Assembly (NCBI GenBank): GCA_022511345.1 | Contig: JAFLRR010000012.1 | Location: 1-64,000 of the forward strand | Direction of reading: 5' to 3' | From: Alistipes sp. | Lineage (GTDB): Bacteria > Bacteroidota > Bacteroidia > Bacteroidales > Rikenellaceae | DNA: 64,000 nucleotides | Shown here: positions 23,234 through 33,896 of the stretch, one piece after another | How the letters are laid out: every line of letters starts with the position of its first letter | Numbering within the stretch: the first letter of the stretch is position 1 | Made by a program: the position numbers and the translations under genes | The notes under the pieces: generated by a model | The model's input: the letters and a program-made list of their open reading frames with translations, nothing else | The model's database searches: none | Told to the model about the DNA's origin: nothing

Positions 23234-26200
23234 TCAGTTTTCGCCGGCGGGAATCTCCTCCGTGCCGATGTATCCCGTCACGGATTCGTTGGCCGCAGAG
23301 GACTGAATGGCGCGTGCGAGGCTGTCGGCCTCGGCCGTGAGGCGCTCGCGCTTTTTGCGACCCATGAAGCGCTCGCGGATGCGGCGGCGCAGGTCTTTGA
23401 AGTTGTCGAAATCCTCCTTATAATATATGCCTATGCCGGTCTCCTGCAGACCCTGGTTCTCGTCGAAGCGGTCGATGGTCTGCGTGAAGCCCTTCAGCCG
23501 CAGCGTTCCGGCGCGGTCTATGAGCCAGGTGATGTAGGCGTTGCCCATGAAGTTGGATATGCGCCGCGCGTCGGTGGCCGAGCGGTTGTCGATCACGTAG
23601 TTGCCCTCGGCCTCTATCAGCAGGCGGTCGTTGACCAGGCTCTTCGAGAATCCGAGGTCGACCTCGTCGCCCGTGCCGGTCGTGCCCGAGGCGGGGCGGT
23701 AGCGGAAGTTGATTTTGTAGGCGTCGCCCGAGAGAATGTTCGAGACCTGGTTGGTGAGCATGGCCAGACCTGTTGCGGCCGAGGCCGAGGCTCCGATACC
23801 CGACGAGGTGCCCGTGTCGGATATGAATGAGTTGAGAACCAGCAGATACATCACCTGTCGGGCGATGCTCTCCTGCGTGTTGAGGATATTGGCCAGAAGC
23901 GTCTGCAGCTCCGAATCGGCCGACGGCACGCGTATGTCGAAGGTGACCAGCGGCGAGGTCAGACGGTCGGAGATGTGTATGACGCACTCCACGGGCGTGG
24001 CTCTGTCGTTGGCGAAGTCCTCGGTCAGAGGAGCCAGCGACGTCTTGGTGCTGTAGACGGCGTCGATATTCAGCAGCGCGTCGAGCGGTTCGCCCGTCCA
24101 GACTATGGTCGAGCCGCTCTCGATTGTGAAGGGCTTGCTGACGATGTCCATGAGTGTGAAGCGGTAGCTTCCCTCGGTTATGGTGTAGTCGCCGAACATC
24201 TCGAAGATGTTGTTGCGGGGATTTATGTGCAGGTTGAACATGCCCTCGCCGTTGCCCTTGAGCACGTCGCCCGCCGCAGGGTCGATAATCAGCTGCACGC
24301 CGGTGTTGCGGCGCACGTCGAGTGCGAGGTTTATGTCGAGGTTGCCCTCGCCGCCGGTGTGCTCGCGGCGCTTGCGCTCGAACATCATTCGCTTGCGCAC
24401 CAGATAGTTGCTCGTATCGGGGCGGTCTGCCGACTCGAATATGACGAAATCCGCGCGCGCTATGTCCGACTTGTTGGACAGAGGCATGTAGAACTCCGAA
24501 CCGTCGTCGGTCGAGGCTATGATGTTCATGTTCACGCCGCGCTTGTCGCCGCGCACCATGGCCGAGCCCGTGGCGTGTATGCGGCCGTAGAAGTAGGAGT
24601 TGTCCCGCTCGGTGGTGTTCAGCACGAGCATCTTTTCGGGTCGCACGGTCAGCGAGTAGGATATGTTCGACAGGTGCTGCAGGCTCATGTCGAAGTCGAG
24701 CGTTCCGCGGTTGCCCTCCTCGTCGAAGAGACTGACTCCCGAGGCCGAGAAGCGATTGTTGTCTATGTCCAGCACGGCCTCAGGTGCCGAGTATGCCACC
24801 TGCGTGTAGTCTACGCGGGTCTTCAGGCCTTTCACGCGCACCTGACCGCGCAGCGAGGCGGTGCGGCCCTCGCCGTTGAGGGTCATCTCGAGCCGTGCGC
24901 GGCCCTCGGTGCCCGATATTACCCCCTTGAGCACGGGGTCGAGCAGCGCCATGTCCATAGAGTCGACATCCATGCGGGCGTAGTATCTCGAGCGGCTGGG
25001 GTCGTAGTAGCCCCTGACGAGCGTGTCGCCGTCGATGCGCCGGTTCATGAAGAAGTGTGCGCGGCTGCGCTCGAAGTCCCAGCGCGAGTCGAGAATCAGA
25101 GCCGGCGATGGTATGTCGTTGACCTTGATGCTGTCCATGAGGATGCGGGCCGTGATTACGGCTCCATGGAGAGCCGATTTGGCCGTTGCGAATCCGTTGG
25201 TCTTGCCCTCAATGGAGTAGCCCATGCGGTCGGCGAGCTGGGCGAAGGGCGCCAGGTCGAAGTCGCGCAGGGTGAGTGTTATCGAGTCGTTTGCCGAGCG
25301 CGAGGCTATGCCGTCTACGGCCAGCTCCTGACGATCGTTCATCATGCGGAATCGCTCTACGGTCACGGCGGCCGTGTCTATCTCTATTTTGCGGGCCGTT
25401 ATGCGCCAGGTCCTGTCGCGGCGGGTGAGGTGCGACGGCAGGATGCGCAGGTCTATCTTGCGGCCCGTCGAGGGGCTTCGGGTAATCTCGGCTTGCAGGC
25501 CCAGCATGCCCGAGACCTCTCGCAACGAGTCGGAGAAGTTGACCGTGGCGTTGAAGGCGTCGTTCTTGGCACCGCACAGCATCACGGGCTGCGAGGCGTA
25601 GAAGGCCCCGGCATACAGGTCGGCGCTTCGGGCATACATCATCAGCGAGTCGCCCGTGTTGGAGGCCGTGAACGAAATCTCGGTGGCCAGCATGCGGTTG
25701 CGCTCCACATAGTCCGACTCGGCATGTATCGAGAAGAGTCCGCTCGAGGGGTTGAACATCATGTTCATGCGCGAGCCGTCGGCAATCTGCAGGCCGTGCG
25801 ATATGGCGTCGGCCACGCGGTTGAACTCCTTCAGCTCGACGGTGAGGATGGAGAACTCGTCGGGGCTGGCCGTAGCGTCGGCCGTGTATCCCGCCGAATC
25901 GTCGTTGTCGTCGAAATACGAGGGTATGTAGCTGCGCAGACAATTGTGCAGGTATGTGAAAATCTCCTTGTAGCCCTTGCGGCTTACGAACGACGCGTCG
26001 GCGAGGTCGGAGGTCAAGCGCAGCAGCTTGTCGCGCTCGCTGTTGCGGCCCTCGAGCAGTATGCTCTGCGACCTAAGGGTGTCGGAGTCGTAGATGTAGC
26101 GGGCGTCGTTTATCTCTATGCGGCCGTTCAGGTCGTCGGGCGTGCGTCCGCTGCCCTCGGCGTCGACGTGGCAGCTGAGCAGCGAGATGCTGTCGCGGCG

Positions 26201-27802
26201 GTTTATGCCCAGCAGGGCCAGGTCGGCATGGTCCAGGTCGAGGCAGAAGTCGTAGCGCGGGATGTCGTCGCCGGCCTCCACCGAGCCGTTGAAGTCGAAC
26301 TGCAGCGCACGGTCCTCGGAGTATATGCGGCCATCGAACTTGCGGCCCGTGACGCGGCCGTCGAGGCGTATGGAGTCTATGTCGTAGCCGTTGAACTGCA
26401 GACGGTCGATGCGTCCGCGCATGGCTGCGTCGGCATCGGCGCCCGTGTCGCCCTCGATGTTCAGGGCAAGCGAAGCGAGTCCTATGTGCTGCGAGGCGAG
26501 CAGGCGGCCGGCGTCGATGTTGCGCGATATGACGCTTCCGGCGATATTCCTGCCGCCGCCCGACGAGGGCCTTATGCGCAGGTTTATGTCGGCGCGTCCG
26601 GCAGGCGAGGAGAGCGATGCGCGCGATGCGAACGATGCGAAGGTGCCGCGGAATGTTCCCGACACGCTCACTCCGCCGGCCCGCGAGGCGATGTCGGTGA
26701 CGTTTTGCGGCAATTGCGCTCCGAAGGCTTCGGACAGGCGGCGTATGTCGGCCGCGCCGGCGTGCAGATGCTTTATCTCGGCATCGAAGCGCGTGCGCCG
26801 TATGTCGGGCAGCCCCTTTGCCGAGCCTGCGAGCGAGAGCGTCGCGCCGCCTGAACGCAGCGACAGCGACCCGACCTTCATGTCGGCCACCGTGCCGCTC
26901 ACCGTGCCCGAGGTTTCGGTGAGGGTTATGCCGCGGCCGCGCAGCTTGGGCGAGAAGTAGGCCACGTCGTCCGACGATAGGGTAGTGCCGGCAAAGCGGC
27001 CCTCCATCTGCACGCTGTCGATGAAATATTTGTATGTCGGCCACTCGGGCGCCTCGAGCGACAGCGACTCGATGCCAATCCTTGAGCGGGCCGTGGTGAG
27101 CATTCCGTTGTTTATGCGTATTATGCCGCGGTCCACGAGCACGTCGCCCGAGAGAGTGTCGAGCACGAATCCGCTCTGCTCGCGCGCCGAGAAGCTCTCG
27201 ACGCGGGTCTCGATTACGGGGCCCTTGATGGAGAAGTCGCGCAGACGCATGCGTGTGTCGAGTATGGCCATGTCGCCGAAGTCTATGCCGTATTCGGGGT
27301 TGCGGTGTTCGAGGCGTTCGATGCGCATGTCGAGCGAGTCGGCCTCGAGCAGTCCCACCGAGAGCTTGAAGTTGCCCTTGCGCTCACGGTCGCGGCGCGA
27401 GATGCTGTCCACGACCTGCTTGATGTTCATCACTCCGTCGGGCGTCTCGCGCAGGTAGAACTTGACGCCTGACAGATGGCCGCTGCCGAGCGACAGGCCT
27501 CCGCCTATGAGGCTGATGTAGCGCGGCCGGCAGTCGAGACGGTCGACATAGAGCAGCGTGTCGTGCGAGTAGTCTTCGACATAGAATCGTTCGATGTGTA
27601 TGCGGTTGAATATCCTCACGTCGACGCGTCCGATGCTCACCGTGGTGCCGATTTTGCGCGACACGGCACGTGCGGCGGCATCTGCCGCGAAGTTCTGCAC
27701 CGACTCGAGCGAGAGGAGCAGCGACAGCATGAGCGGCAGAATTATCAGCAACAAAATTATCGCCGACAGCAGCTTTACGGATATTTTTATAACTTTGCGC
27801 AT
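23234..27802 (-). CDS. tamB: TamB/AsmA-like translocation and assembly protein
   Basis: A 1522-residue protein with a single N-terminal membrane anchor (ISVKLLSAIILLLIILPLML). A long beta-rich AsmA-like body follows, ending in a TamB/DUF490 domain (from about 1150, including FGDYTITEGSYRFTLMD and the C-terminal YNVIDNRS/GFTQTIDRFDENQG region). TamB-type proteins bridge the inner and outer membranes and are linked to lipid transport or outer-membrane protein assembly. No TamA/BamA partner is in the window. A TATTTTTG box (27833-27826) precedes it. Confidence 0.88.
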   Translation of the reverse strand: MRKVIKISVKLLSAIILLLIILPLMLSLLLSLESVQNFAADAAARAVSRKIGTTVSIGRVDVRIFNRIHIERFYVEDYSHDTLLYVDRLDCRPRYISLIGGGLSLGSGHLSGVKFYLRETPDGVMNIKQVVDSISRRDRERKGNFKLSVGLLEADSLDMRIERLEHRNPEYGIDFGDMAILDTRMRLRDFSIKGPVIETRVESFSAREQSGFVLDTLSGDVLVDRGIIRINNGMLTTARSRIGIESLSLEAPEWPTYKYFIDSVQMEGRFAGTTLSSDDVAYFSPKLRGRGITLTETSGTVSGTVADMKVGSLSLRSGGATLSLAGSAKGLPDIRRTRFDAEIKHLHAGAADIRRLSEAFGAQLPQNVTDIASRAGGVSVSGTFRGTFASFASRASLSSPAGRADINLRIRPSSGGGRNIAGSVISRNIDAGRLLASQHIGLASLALNIEGDTGADADAAMRGRIDRLQFNGYDIDSIRLDGRVTGRKFDGRIYSEDRALQFDFNGSVEAGDDIPRYDFCLDLDHADLALLGINRRDSISLLSCHVDAEGSGRTPDDLNGRIEINDARYIYDSDTLRSQSILLEGRNSERDKLLRLTSDLADASFVSRKGYKEIFTYLHNCLRSYIPSYFDDNDDSAGYTADATASPDEFSILTVELKEFNRVADAISHGLQIADGSRMNMMFNPSSGLFSIHAESDYVERNRMLATEISFTASNTGDSLMMYARSADLYAGAFYASQPVMLCGAKNDAFNATVNFSDSLREVSGMLGLQAEITRSPSTGRKIDLRILPSHLTRRDRTWRITARKIEIDTAAVTVERFRMMNDRQELAVDGIASRSANDSITLTLRDFDLAPFAQLADRMGYSIEGKTNGFATAKSALHGAVITARILMDSIKVNDIPSPALILDSRWDFERSRAHFFMNRRIDGDTLVRGYYDPSRSRYYARMDVDSMDMALLDPVLKGVISGTEGRARLEMTLNGEGRTASLRGQVRVKGLKTRVDYTQVAYSAPEAVLDIDNNRFSASGVSLFDEEGNRGTLDFDMSLQHLSNISYSLTVRPEKMLVLNTTERDNSYFYGRIHATGSAMVRGDKRGVNMNIIASTDDGSEFYMPLSNKSDIARADFVIFESADRPDTSNYLVRKRMMFERKRREHTGGEGNLDINLALDVRRNTGVQLIIDPAAGDVLKGNGEGMFNLHINPRNNIFEMFGDYTITEGSYRFTLMDIVSKPFTIESGSTIVWTGEPLDALLNIDAVYSTKTSLAPLTEDFANDRATPVECVIHISDRLTSPLVTFDIRVPSADSELQTLLANILNTQESIARQVMYLLVLNSFISDTGTSSGIGASASAATGLAMLTNQVSNILSGDAYKINFRYRPASGTTGTGDEVDLGFSKSLVNDRLLIEAEGNYVIDNRSATDARRISNFMGNAYITWLIDRAGTLRLKGFTQTIDRFDENQGLQETGIGIYYKEDFDNFKDLRRRIRERFMGRKKRERLTAEADSLARAIQSSAANESVTGYIGTEEIPAGEN

Positions 27803-27825
27803 CGGAAAGGCTCTGTGCCAATCGA

Positions 27826-27833
27826 CAAAAATA
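27826..27833 (-). promoter_or_regulatory. -7 box TATTTTTG of the TamB gene
   Basis: TAnnTTTG on the minus strand 24 nt before the ATG. A perfect AT hairpin (TTTTTTAGTT/AACTAAAAAA) lies just upstream, between the two divergent genes. Confidence 0.5.
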
Positions 27834-27869
27834 GTGTTTTTTTTAGTTTTTAACTAAAAAAGTTCAAAA

Positions 27870-28895
27870 ATGGACATAACCATACTCGGCATCGAATCCT
27901 CGTGCGACGACACTTCGGCCGCCGTGCTGCGGAATAATGTTTTGCTCTCCAACGTCATAGCCTCGCAGGAGGTGCACCGCAAATATGGCGGCGTAATCCC
28001 CGAGCTGGCCTCGCGGGCCCACCAGCAGAACATCATCCCCGTGGTCGACACGGCCCTGCGCGAGGCGGGCGTCACGGCCGACCGCATCGATGCCATAGCC
28101 TTCACGCGCGGCCCCGGACTGCTGGGTTCGCTGCTTGTCGGCGTATCGTTCGCCAAGGGCCTGTCCATTGCTCACAACATACCCATGGTCGAGGTCAATC
28201 ATCTGCAGGGGCACATCCTCTCGCACTTCATAGACCTTCCCGACCGCAAGCTGCCGCATCCCGACTTTCCGTTCCTGTGCCTGCTTGTGAGCGGAGGACA
28301 TACGCAGATAGTGCGCGTGGACTCGCCGCTCGAGATTGAAATCATCGGCACGACAATCGACGACGCCGCAGGCGAAGCATTCGACAAGTGTGCCAAAGTC
28401 ATGGGCTTGCCATACCCCGGAGGCCCCGTTATAGACCGTTTGGCCGCACAGGGCGACGACAAGGCTTTCCGTTTTGCGCGTCCGCGCGTAGACGATCTGG
28501 ACTACTCGTTCTCGGGACTGAAGACCTCGTTTCTGTACACCGTGCGCGACGAGATGGAGGCCGACCCCGAATTTATCGAAAAGCGCAAGGCCGACCTCTG
28601 CGCCTCGCTGCAGAAGACCATCGTAGAGATTCTGCTCGAGAAGTTGGTCCGAGCCTCCAAAGCAACGGGAATCAAGGATATAGCCATCGCCGGCGGCGTC
28701 TCGGCCAACTCGGGCCTGCGCAACGGCATAGTGGCCGAGGGCGAGCGCCGCGGCTGGCGCACATTCCTGCCCGAATTCAAGTTCACGACAGACAACGCGG
28801 CTATGATAGCCGTCTCGGGTTACTACCGCTACAAAAACGGTCTGCTGGCCACGCCCGACTCGGCACCCGTGGCGCGTCTGGAGGAGCTTTTGTAG
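27870..28895 (+). CDS. tsaD: tRNA N6-threonylcarbamoyladenosine transferase
   Basis: A 341-residue ASKHA-fold protein. It has the start GIESSCDDTSAAVL, the metal-binding HxxxH in VNHLQGHI, the VSGGHTQ loop and GGVSANSGLR. It transfers threonylcarbamoyl to A37 of ANN-decoding tRNAs together with TsaB and TsaE, which are not in the window. It diverges from TamB. A plus-strand TAACTTTG lies at 27790-27797 inside the TamB start and could be its promoter. Confidence 0.96.
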   Translation: MDITILGIESSCDDTSAAVLRNNVLLSNVIASQEVHRKYGGVIPELASRAHQQNIIPVVDTALREAGVTADRIDAIAFTRGPGLLGSLLVGVSFAKGLSIAHNIPMVEVNHLQGHILSHFIDLPDRKLPHPDFPFLCLLVSGGHTQIVRVDSPLEIEIIGTTIDDAAGEAFDKCAKVMGLPYPGGPVIDRLAAQGDDKAFRFARPRVDDLDYSFSGLKTSFLYTVRDEMEADPEFIEKRKADLCASLQKTIVEILLEKLVRASKATGIKDIAIAGGVSANSGLRNGIVAEGERRGWRTFLPEFKFTTDNAAMIAVSGYYRYKNGLLATPDSAPVARLEELL

Positions 28896-28920
28896 ATTAG
28901 CGAAAAAATAGTTATATTTG
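28890..28920 (+). promoter_or_regulatory. Promoter of the branching-enzyme gene
   Basis: TTG (28890-28892) lies at the very end of tsaD. After 20 nt comes TATATTTG (28913-28920), then 45 nt to the ATG. Confidence 0.75.
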
Positions 28921-28965
28921 TTTTCGGATTGTTTTTTGCAATCCGGCTAACATTCGCATCCGCAT

Positions 28966-31002
28966 ATGACATCTTCCCACACCCTGCACAGCCATCTTCC
29001 GATTGTCGAACGCGACGAATGGCTTCTGCCCGTCGAGGGCGAGATAAACTACCGCCACAGCTTCTATCTCGACAAACTGGCCGGCATATGCGCTTCGGCC
29101 GGTTCGCTGGTCGACTTTGCCAACGCGCACCGCTACTACGGCTGGCAGTATGACGACACGCTCTGCGGCTGGCACTTCCGCGAGTGGCTGCCCGCAGCGC
29201 GCGAGGTCTACATCTTCGGCGACTTCAACGGCTGGCAGCGCCGCGAACTGGCCCTCGAACGCGATGCCGAGGGCGTGTGGAGCATCTTCCTGCCCGATGC
29301 GATGTATGCCGGACGCCTGACTCACGGCTCGCTTTACAAGATTCATGTGGTGGGGGACAACGGCGCCCTGGACCGCATCCCGGCCTATGCCACCAGCGTG
29401 GTGCAGGATGAGACCACGAAGGACTTCGCCGCGCGATTCTGGATTCCGCAGCCCGCTCCTGCCGGCGACTTCGACATAGCCTCGCTCGGCAGCCTGTTCA
29501 TCTACGAAGCCCATGTTGGAATGGCGCAGGAGCGCGAGGGCGTGGGCTCCTATGCCGAGTTCACGAAAAAGATTCTGCCCCGCATCAAGCGCGCTGGCTA
29601 CAACGCCGTGCAGCTCATGGCTGTGGCCGAACACCCCTATTACGGCTCTTTCGGCTATCATGTCTCGAGTTTCTACGCGCCCTCGTCGCGCTTCGGCACC
29701 CCCGAGGAGCTCAAGGCTCTCATCCATCGCGCCCACGAACTGGGGCTGGCCGTAATCATGGACTTGGTCCATGCGCACTACGTCAAGAACATCAACGAGG
29801 GCATCAACGGCCTGGACGGCAGCGACTCGCTCTACTCCCGTCCTGGCGAGGAGGGGTACCAGCCATACTGGGACTCGAAGCTCTTCGACTACGGCAAGGA
29901 CCGCGTGCTGCACTTCCTGCTCTCGAATATCAAGTACTGGATGGAGGAGTTCCGCTTCGACGGCTTCCGCTTCGACGGCGTGACCTCGATGCTCTACCGC
30001 CACCACGGATACACCGACTTCGACTCGCGCGACAAATTCTTCGACGAATCGGTCAACCGCGACGCCATAACCTACCTGACGCTGGCCAACCGTCTGATTC
30101 ACGAGCTCAAACCCTCGGCCGTGACCATCGCCGAGGATGTGAGCGGCATGCCGGGCATATGTATCCCGATAGACGACGGTGGCATAGGCTTCGACTACCG
30201 CCTGGGCATGGCCATACCCGACTTCTGGATAAAGTATCTGAAGGATGTGCCCGACGAGCAGTGGAACATATGGGAGATGTGGTCCGTGATGACCAACCGC
30301 CTGCCCGAGGTCAAGACTGTGGCCTATGCCGAGTCGCACGACCAGGCTCTGGTGGGCGACAAGACCATAGCCTTCCGCCTGATGGACAAGGAGATGTACG
30401 AGTCGATGAACCGTGCCAGCGAAAACCTCATAGTAGACCGCGGCATGGCTCTGCACAAGATGATACGTCTGATGACCGCCTCGACCGGCGGACAGGCCTA
30501 CCTGAACTTCATGGGCAACGAGTTCGGCCACCCCGAGTGGATTGACTTCCCGCGCGAGGGCAACGGCTGGAGCTATGCGCATGCGCGGCGTCTGTGGTCG
30601 CTCTCGACCAACGGATTCCTGCGCTACTCCTATCTCGGCGACTTCGACCGCGAGATGCTCAGGCTGCTGAAGAAGTATGGCGTGCTGGCCGACGGCTACC
30701 CGTACAACCTGCAGATGGACGAGCAGAACAAAACCATGGTGTTCGCGCACGGAGAGCTTCTGTTCGTCTTCAACTGGCACCCCGCGGCCTCGATTCCCGA
30801 CTACCGGCTGCAGGTGCGCGAGCCGGGCAAATATGTGCCTCTGCTCTCGACCGACGAGCAGCGCTTCGGCGGCTTCGGCCGCGAGAGGGCCGGTGCCGAA
30901 CACTTCTCCGAGCCGGAGCTGTGCGGCGACGGCGTGGTGCGCCACTATATACGTATCTACAACATAGCCCGCACGGCTACGGTCTATCTTCGCAAAAGAT
31001 AG
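28966..31002 (+). CDS. glgB: 1,4-alpha-glucan branching enzyme (GH13)
   Basis: A 678-residue protein. A CBM48 domain (about 55-160, WLPAAREVYIFGDFNGW) precedes a GH13 barrel with the nucleophile Asp337 in RFDGV, the acid/base Glu390 in TIAED and AESHDQAL for the third carboxylate. A C-terminal beta domain ends the protein. The closely spaced FDGFRFDGVTSM pattern is that of the eukaryote-like branching-enzyme subgroup common in Bacteroidetes. It makes alpha-1,6 branches in glycogen. No other glg gene is nearby. Confidence 0.93.
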   Translation: MTSSHTLHSHLPIVERDEWLLPVEGEINYRHSFYLDKLAGICASAGSLVDFANAHRYYGWQYDDTLCGWHFREWLPAAREVYIFGDFNGWQRRELALERDAEGVWSIFLPDAMYAGRLTHGSLYKIHVVGDNGALDRIPAYATSVVQDETTKDFAARFWIPQPAPAGDFDIASLGSLFIYEAHVGMAQEREGVGSYAEFTKKILPRIKRAGYNAVQLMAVAEHPYYGSFGYHVSSFYAPSSRFGTPEELKALIHRAHELGLAVIMDLVHAHYVKNINEGINGLDGSDSLYSRPGEEGYQPYWDSKLFDYGKDRVLHFLLSNIKYWMEEFRFDGFRFDGVTSMLYRHHGYTDFDSRDKFFDESVNRDAITYLTLANRLIHELKPSAVTIAEDVSGMPGICIPIDDGGIGFDYRLGMAIPDFWIKYLKDVPDEQWNIWEMWSVMTNRLPEVKTVAYAESHDQALVGDKTIAFRLMDKEMYESMNRASENLIVDRGMALHKMIRLMTASTGGQAYLNFMGNEFGHPEWIDFPREGNGWSYAHARRLWSLSTNGFLRYSYLGDFDREMLRLLKKYGVLADGYPYNLQMDEQNKTMVFAHGELLFVFNWHPAASIPDYRLQVREPGKYVPLLSTDEQRFGGFGRERAGAEHFSEPELCGDGVVRHYIRIYNIARTATVYLRKR

Positions 31003-31034
31003 CTGCGGCGGGTGTGCGGTTACGGAAAATTCAC

Positions 31035-31042
31035 TATCTTTG
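31035..31042 (+). promoter_or_regulatory. -7 box TATCTTTG of tRNA-Gly
   Basis: Exact consensus 25 nt upstream of the tRNA. A TTG at the -33 position is not evident. Confidence 0.6.
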
Positions 31043-31067
31043 CACACTCCTTGAAAGGGGGAGTTTC

Positions 31068-31139
31068 GCGGAAGTAGCTCAGCGGTAGAGCATCGGCTTC
31101 CCAAGCCGAGGGTCGCGGGTTCGAACCCCGTTTTCCGCT
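31068..31139 (+). tRNA. tRNA-Gly (anticodon CCC)
   Basis: Cloverleaf is complete. The acceptor GCGGAAG pairs with TTTCCGC (one G-U). The D arm is in GTAGCTCAGCGGTAGAGC. The anticodon stem TCGGC/GCCGA holds the loop TTCCCAA with CCC. The T arm is GCGGG/CCCGT-type around TTCGAAC. The discriminator is T31139 and CCA is not encoded. Confidence 0.93.
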
Positions 31140-31149
31140 CGTGAAAATC

Positions 31150-31187
31150 AGGGGCCTGCAGTGTTGCGGGCCCTGCTCGTTTTTTTC
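31150..31187 (+). terminator. Terminator after tRNA-Gly
   Basis: AGGGGCC-GCA pairs with TGC-GGCCCT in a GC-rich stem, followed by CGTTTTTTT. Confidence 0.75.
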
Positions 31188-31219
31188 GCCGAGGGGGTGA
31201 GGCGTATCGAAAAATTTTG

Positions 31220-31227
31220 TATTTTTG
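31220..31227 (+). promoter_or_regulatory. -7 box TATTTTTG of enolase
   Basis: TAnnTTTG match giving a leader of roughly 50 nt before the ATG at 31282. No clear -33 TTG. Confidence 0.55.
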
Positions 31228-31254
31228 CACGTCGAACGTAAAAATGCATGTTAA

Positions 31255-32583
<1,329 letters not shown>

Positions 32584-32586
32584 GAG

Positions 32587-32617
32587 TAAGAAGTCGGGCT
32601 GCAAGTCCGACTTCTTA
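32587..32617 (+). terminator. Hairpin after enolase
   Basis: TAAGAAGTCGG (32587-32597) and CCGACTTCTTA (32607-32617), starting three bases after the stop. No T-run follows, so it may stabilise the message. Confidence 0.6.
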
Positions 32618-32626
32618 TCAAATAGA

Positions 32627-32657
32627 ACGGCCCGCCATTAGGCGAGCCGTTTTTTTT
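32627..32657 (+). terminator. Rho-independent terminator between convergent genes
   Basis: ACGGC-CGCC pairs with GGCG-GCCGT around ATTA with one mismatched pair, then eight T. It ends the enolase transcript. The stem can also serve the sigma operon on the minus strand. Confidence 0.8.
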
Positions 32658-33087
32658 ATCGCTTGTTTCTGCGGGCGGCACGGCGGATATCTATCCACAG
32701 CGCCAGCAGCCCGTAGCCGAACACCGTCAGCGATACGAACACCGCAAACCGAATGTCGGGCAGGGTGTGGGGAGGCTTGGCGTGCGGCATTGCGGCCGTT
32801 ATGCCTGTCTGTCCGAATGTGTCGCGCACGGACTCCCAGACCATGCCTGCCGCTGAGGCTGCACTGCTCCATGTTGCAGCCGGTACGAAGACCGCCGGCA
32901 CGCCGAACAACAGAATGGCTGCAAACACAATCCCGACGGCCGACAGAATATTCGACCAGAGCCGCTGTCGTGCCGACCTGCGGGCTATGCGTGCAGCTAT
33001 GCGCTCTTTGAGTTGGTCGGGTATCGGCTGCTGAGCCGCTCCGACGGACAACGCACGGCGAAACAACTCTTTTTCATTGCTGTTCAT
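32656..33087 (-). CDS. Membrane protein following the ECF sigma gene, possible anti-sigma factor
   Basis: A 143-residue protein. Residues 1-42 are soluble and charged. Two hydrophobic spans follow, at about 45-70 and 112-132, with a basic C-terminus. It overlaps the sigma gene by 14 nt, so it is co-translated. Position and topology (cytosolic N-terminus then membrane) suggest an anti-sigma role, but no zinc-binding HxxxCxxC motif is seen, so this is inference only. Confidence 0.75.
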   Translation of the reverse strand: MNSNEKELFRRALSVGAAQQPIPDQLKERIAARIARRSARQRLWSNILSAVGIVFAAILLFGVPAVFVPAATWSSAASAAGMVWESVRDTFGQTGITAAMPHAKPPHTLPDIRFAVFVSLTVFGYGLLALWIDIRRAARRNKR

Positions 33088-33637
33088 CGTATTCTGATTT
33101 AATCATTACATACAATTTTTTGCGTATGCGGTGCAGACGCACTTTGGCCGTACTCTCCGTGCAGCCGAGTATCGAGGCGCACTCGCTCATCGGGCGATCG
33201 TCGTAGTAGAACAGCGTGACCAAAGCCCGCTCGTCGGGCTCGAGCATGGCTATGGCACGGTTCAGTGCGGCTATCAGGTTCTCGTCGACTCCGCTGCCGA
33301 ACAGAGCATCGGCCTCCTCGTCGGTGACGGCAGCCGCACGGCGTTCGTCGAATGCGGAAGCCGGTCGTCGCCGACGCATGGCCGACACGGCCGTGTTGCA
33401 GGCTATGCGGCACAACCATGTGCCGAGCGACGAGCGGCCGTCGAAACGCGACAGAGCGGTGTAGGCCTTGACGAATGTCTCCTGCACAATCTCCTCGGCA
33501 TCGTTGCGGTCGACCGCGATGCGCATGACCAGTGCGAAGACGAGGTCGCCGTACCGTTCGACTATCGAGCCGAACGATTGGCTGTCGCCGTCGGCGATTC
33601 GGCGTGCGAGCTGTATGTCGTCATCTTTGCAGGTCAT
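33074..33637 (-). CDS. ECF-type RNA polymerase sigma factor
   Basis: A 187-residue sigma-70 family protein. Region 2 has DAEEIVQETFVKAYTAL and RSSLGTWLCRIACNTAVSAMRR. Region 4 has LEPDERALVTLFYYDDRPMSECASILGCTESTAKVRLHRIRKKL. Upstream lies a sigma-type promoter (33673-33644) that is repeated on the other side of the intergenic region, implying autoregulation. The promoter's -10 ends only 6 nt before the ATG, so the message is predicted to be leaderless. Confidence 0.93.
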   Translation of the reverse strand: MTCKDDDIQLARRIADGDSQSFGSIVERYGDLVFALVMRIAVDRNDAEEIVQETFVKAYTALSRFDGRSSLGTWLCRIACNTAVSAMRRRRPASAFDERRAAAVTDEEADALFGSGVDENLIAALNRAIAMLEPDERALVTLFYYDDRPMSECASILGCTESTAKVRLHRIRKKLYVMIKSEYDEQQ

Positions 33638-33643
33638 ACGTTA

Positions 33644-33673
33644 ATTAGACGCGCGCGGGCGCAAAAGGTTACA
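33644..33673 (-). promoter_or_regulatory. ECF sigma-type promoter of the sigma operon
   Basis: Minus strand: TGTAACCTTTTGC, 9 nt, CGTCTAAT. The total length of 30 nt and both boxes are identical to the plus-strand copy at 33897-33926. The spacers differ, so the boxes are conserved by function rather than by recent duplication. Confidence 0.8.
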
Positions 33674-33741
33674 CGCAAAGCGTGTTTTTTGATTTTCCGA
33701 CGGTCGGCAGCTCCACCATAAACGGCGGTCGGCAGCTCCGT

Positions 33742-33876
33742 CCCTGATGCCCCGCCCTTTTTCAACGTTGCGGTTAAGCGAGGGCAGAGGCCGAATAAAT
33801 TCGGACTATGCCGAGCATGAGCAACGAAAACGAAGTTAAAGGGAGGGGAGGAGGGAGGGAATGTCAAAATAAAAAG
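33742..33876 (-). repeat. C/T-rich repeat element, long form
   Basis: Ends CCCTGATGCCCCGCCCTTT (33742-33760) and AAAGGGAGGGGAGG... (33838-33876) flank an interior with a CCGAATAAATTCGG dyad. In reverse complement both ends match the short form at 16680-16745. Two copies of GGTCGGCAGCTCC (33702-33714 and 33727-33739) lie just outside. Confidence 0.6.
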
Positions 33877-33896
33877 AAGTAACATGTCGATAGACT

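Noticed and set aside
23975..26854. A 959-codon plus-strand frame opposite tamB
   Set aside because: Val/Glu/Arg-rich antisense shadow within a clear TamB gene.
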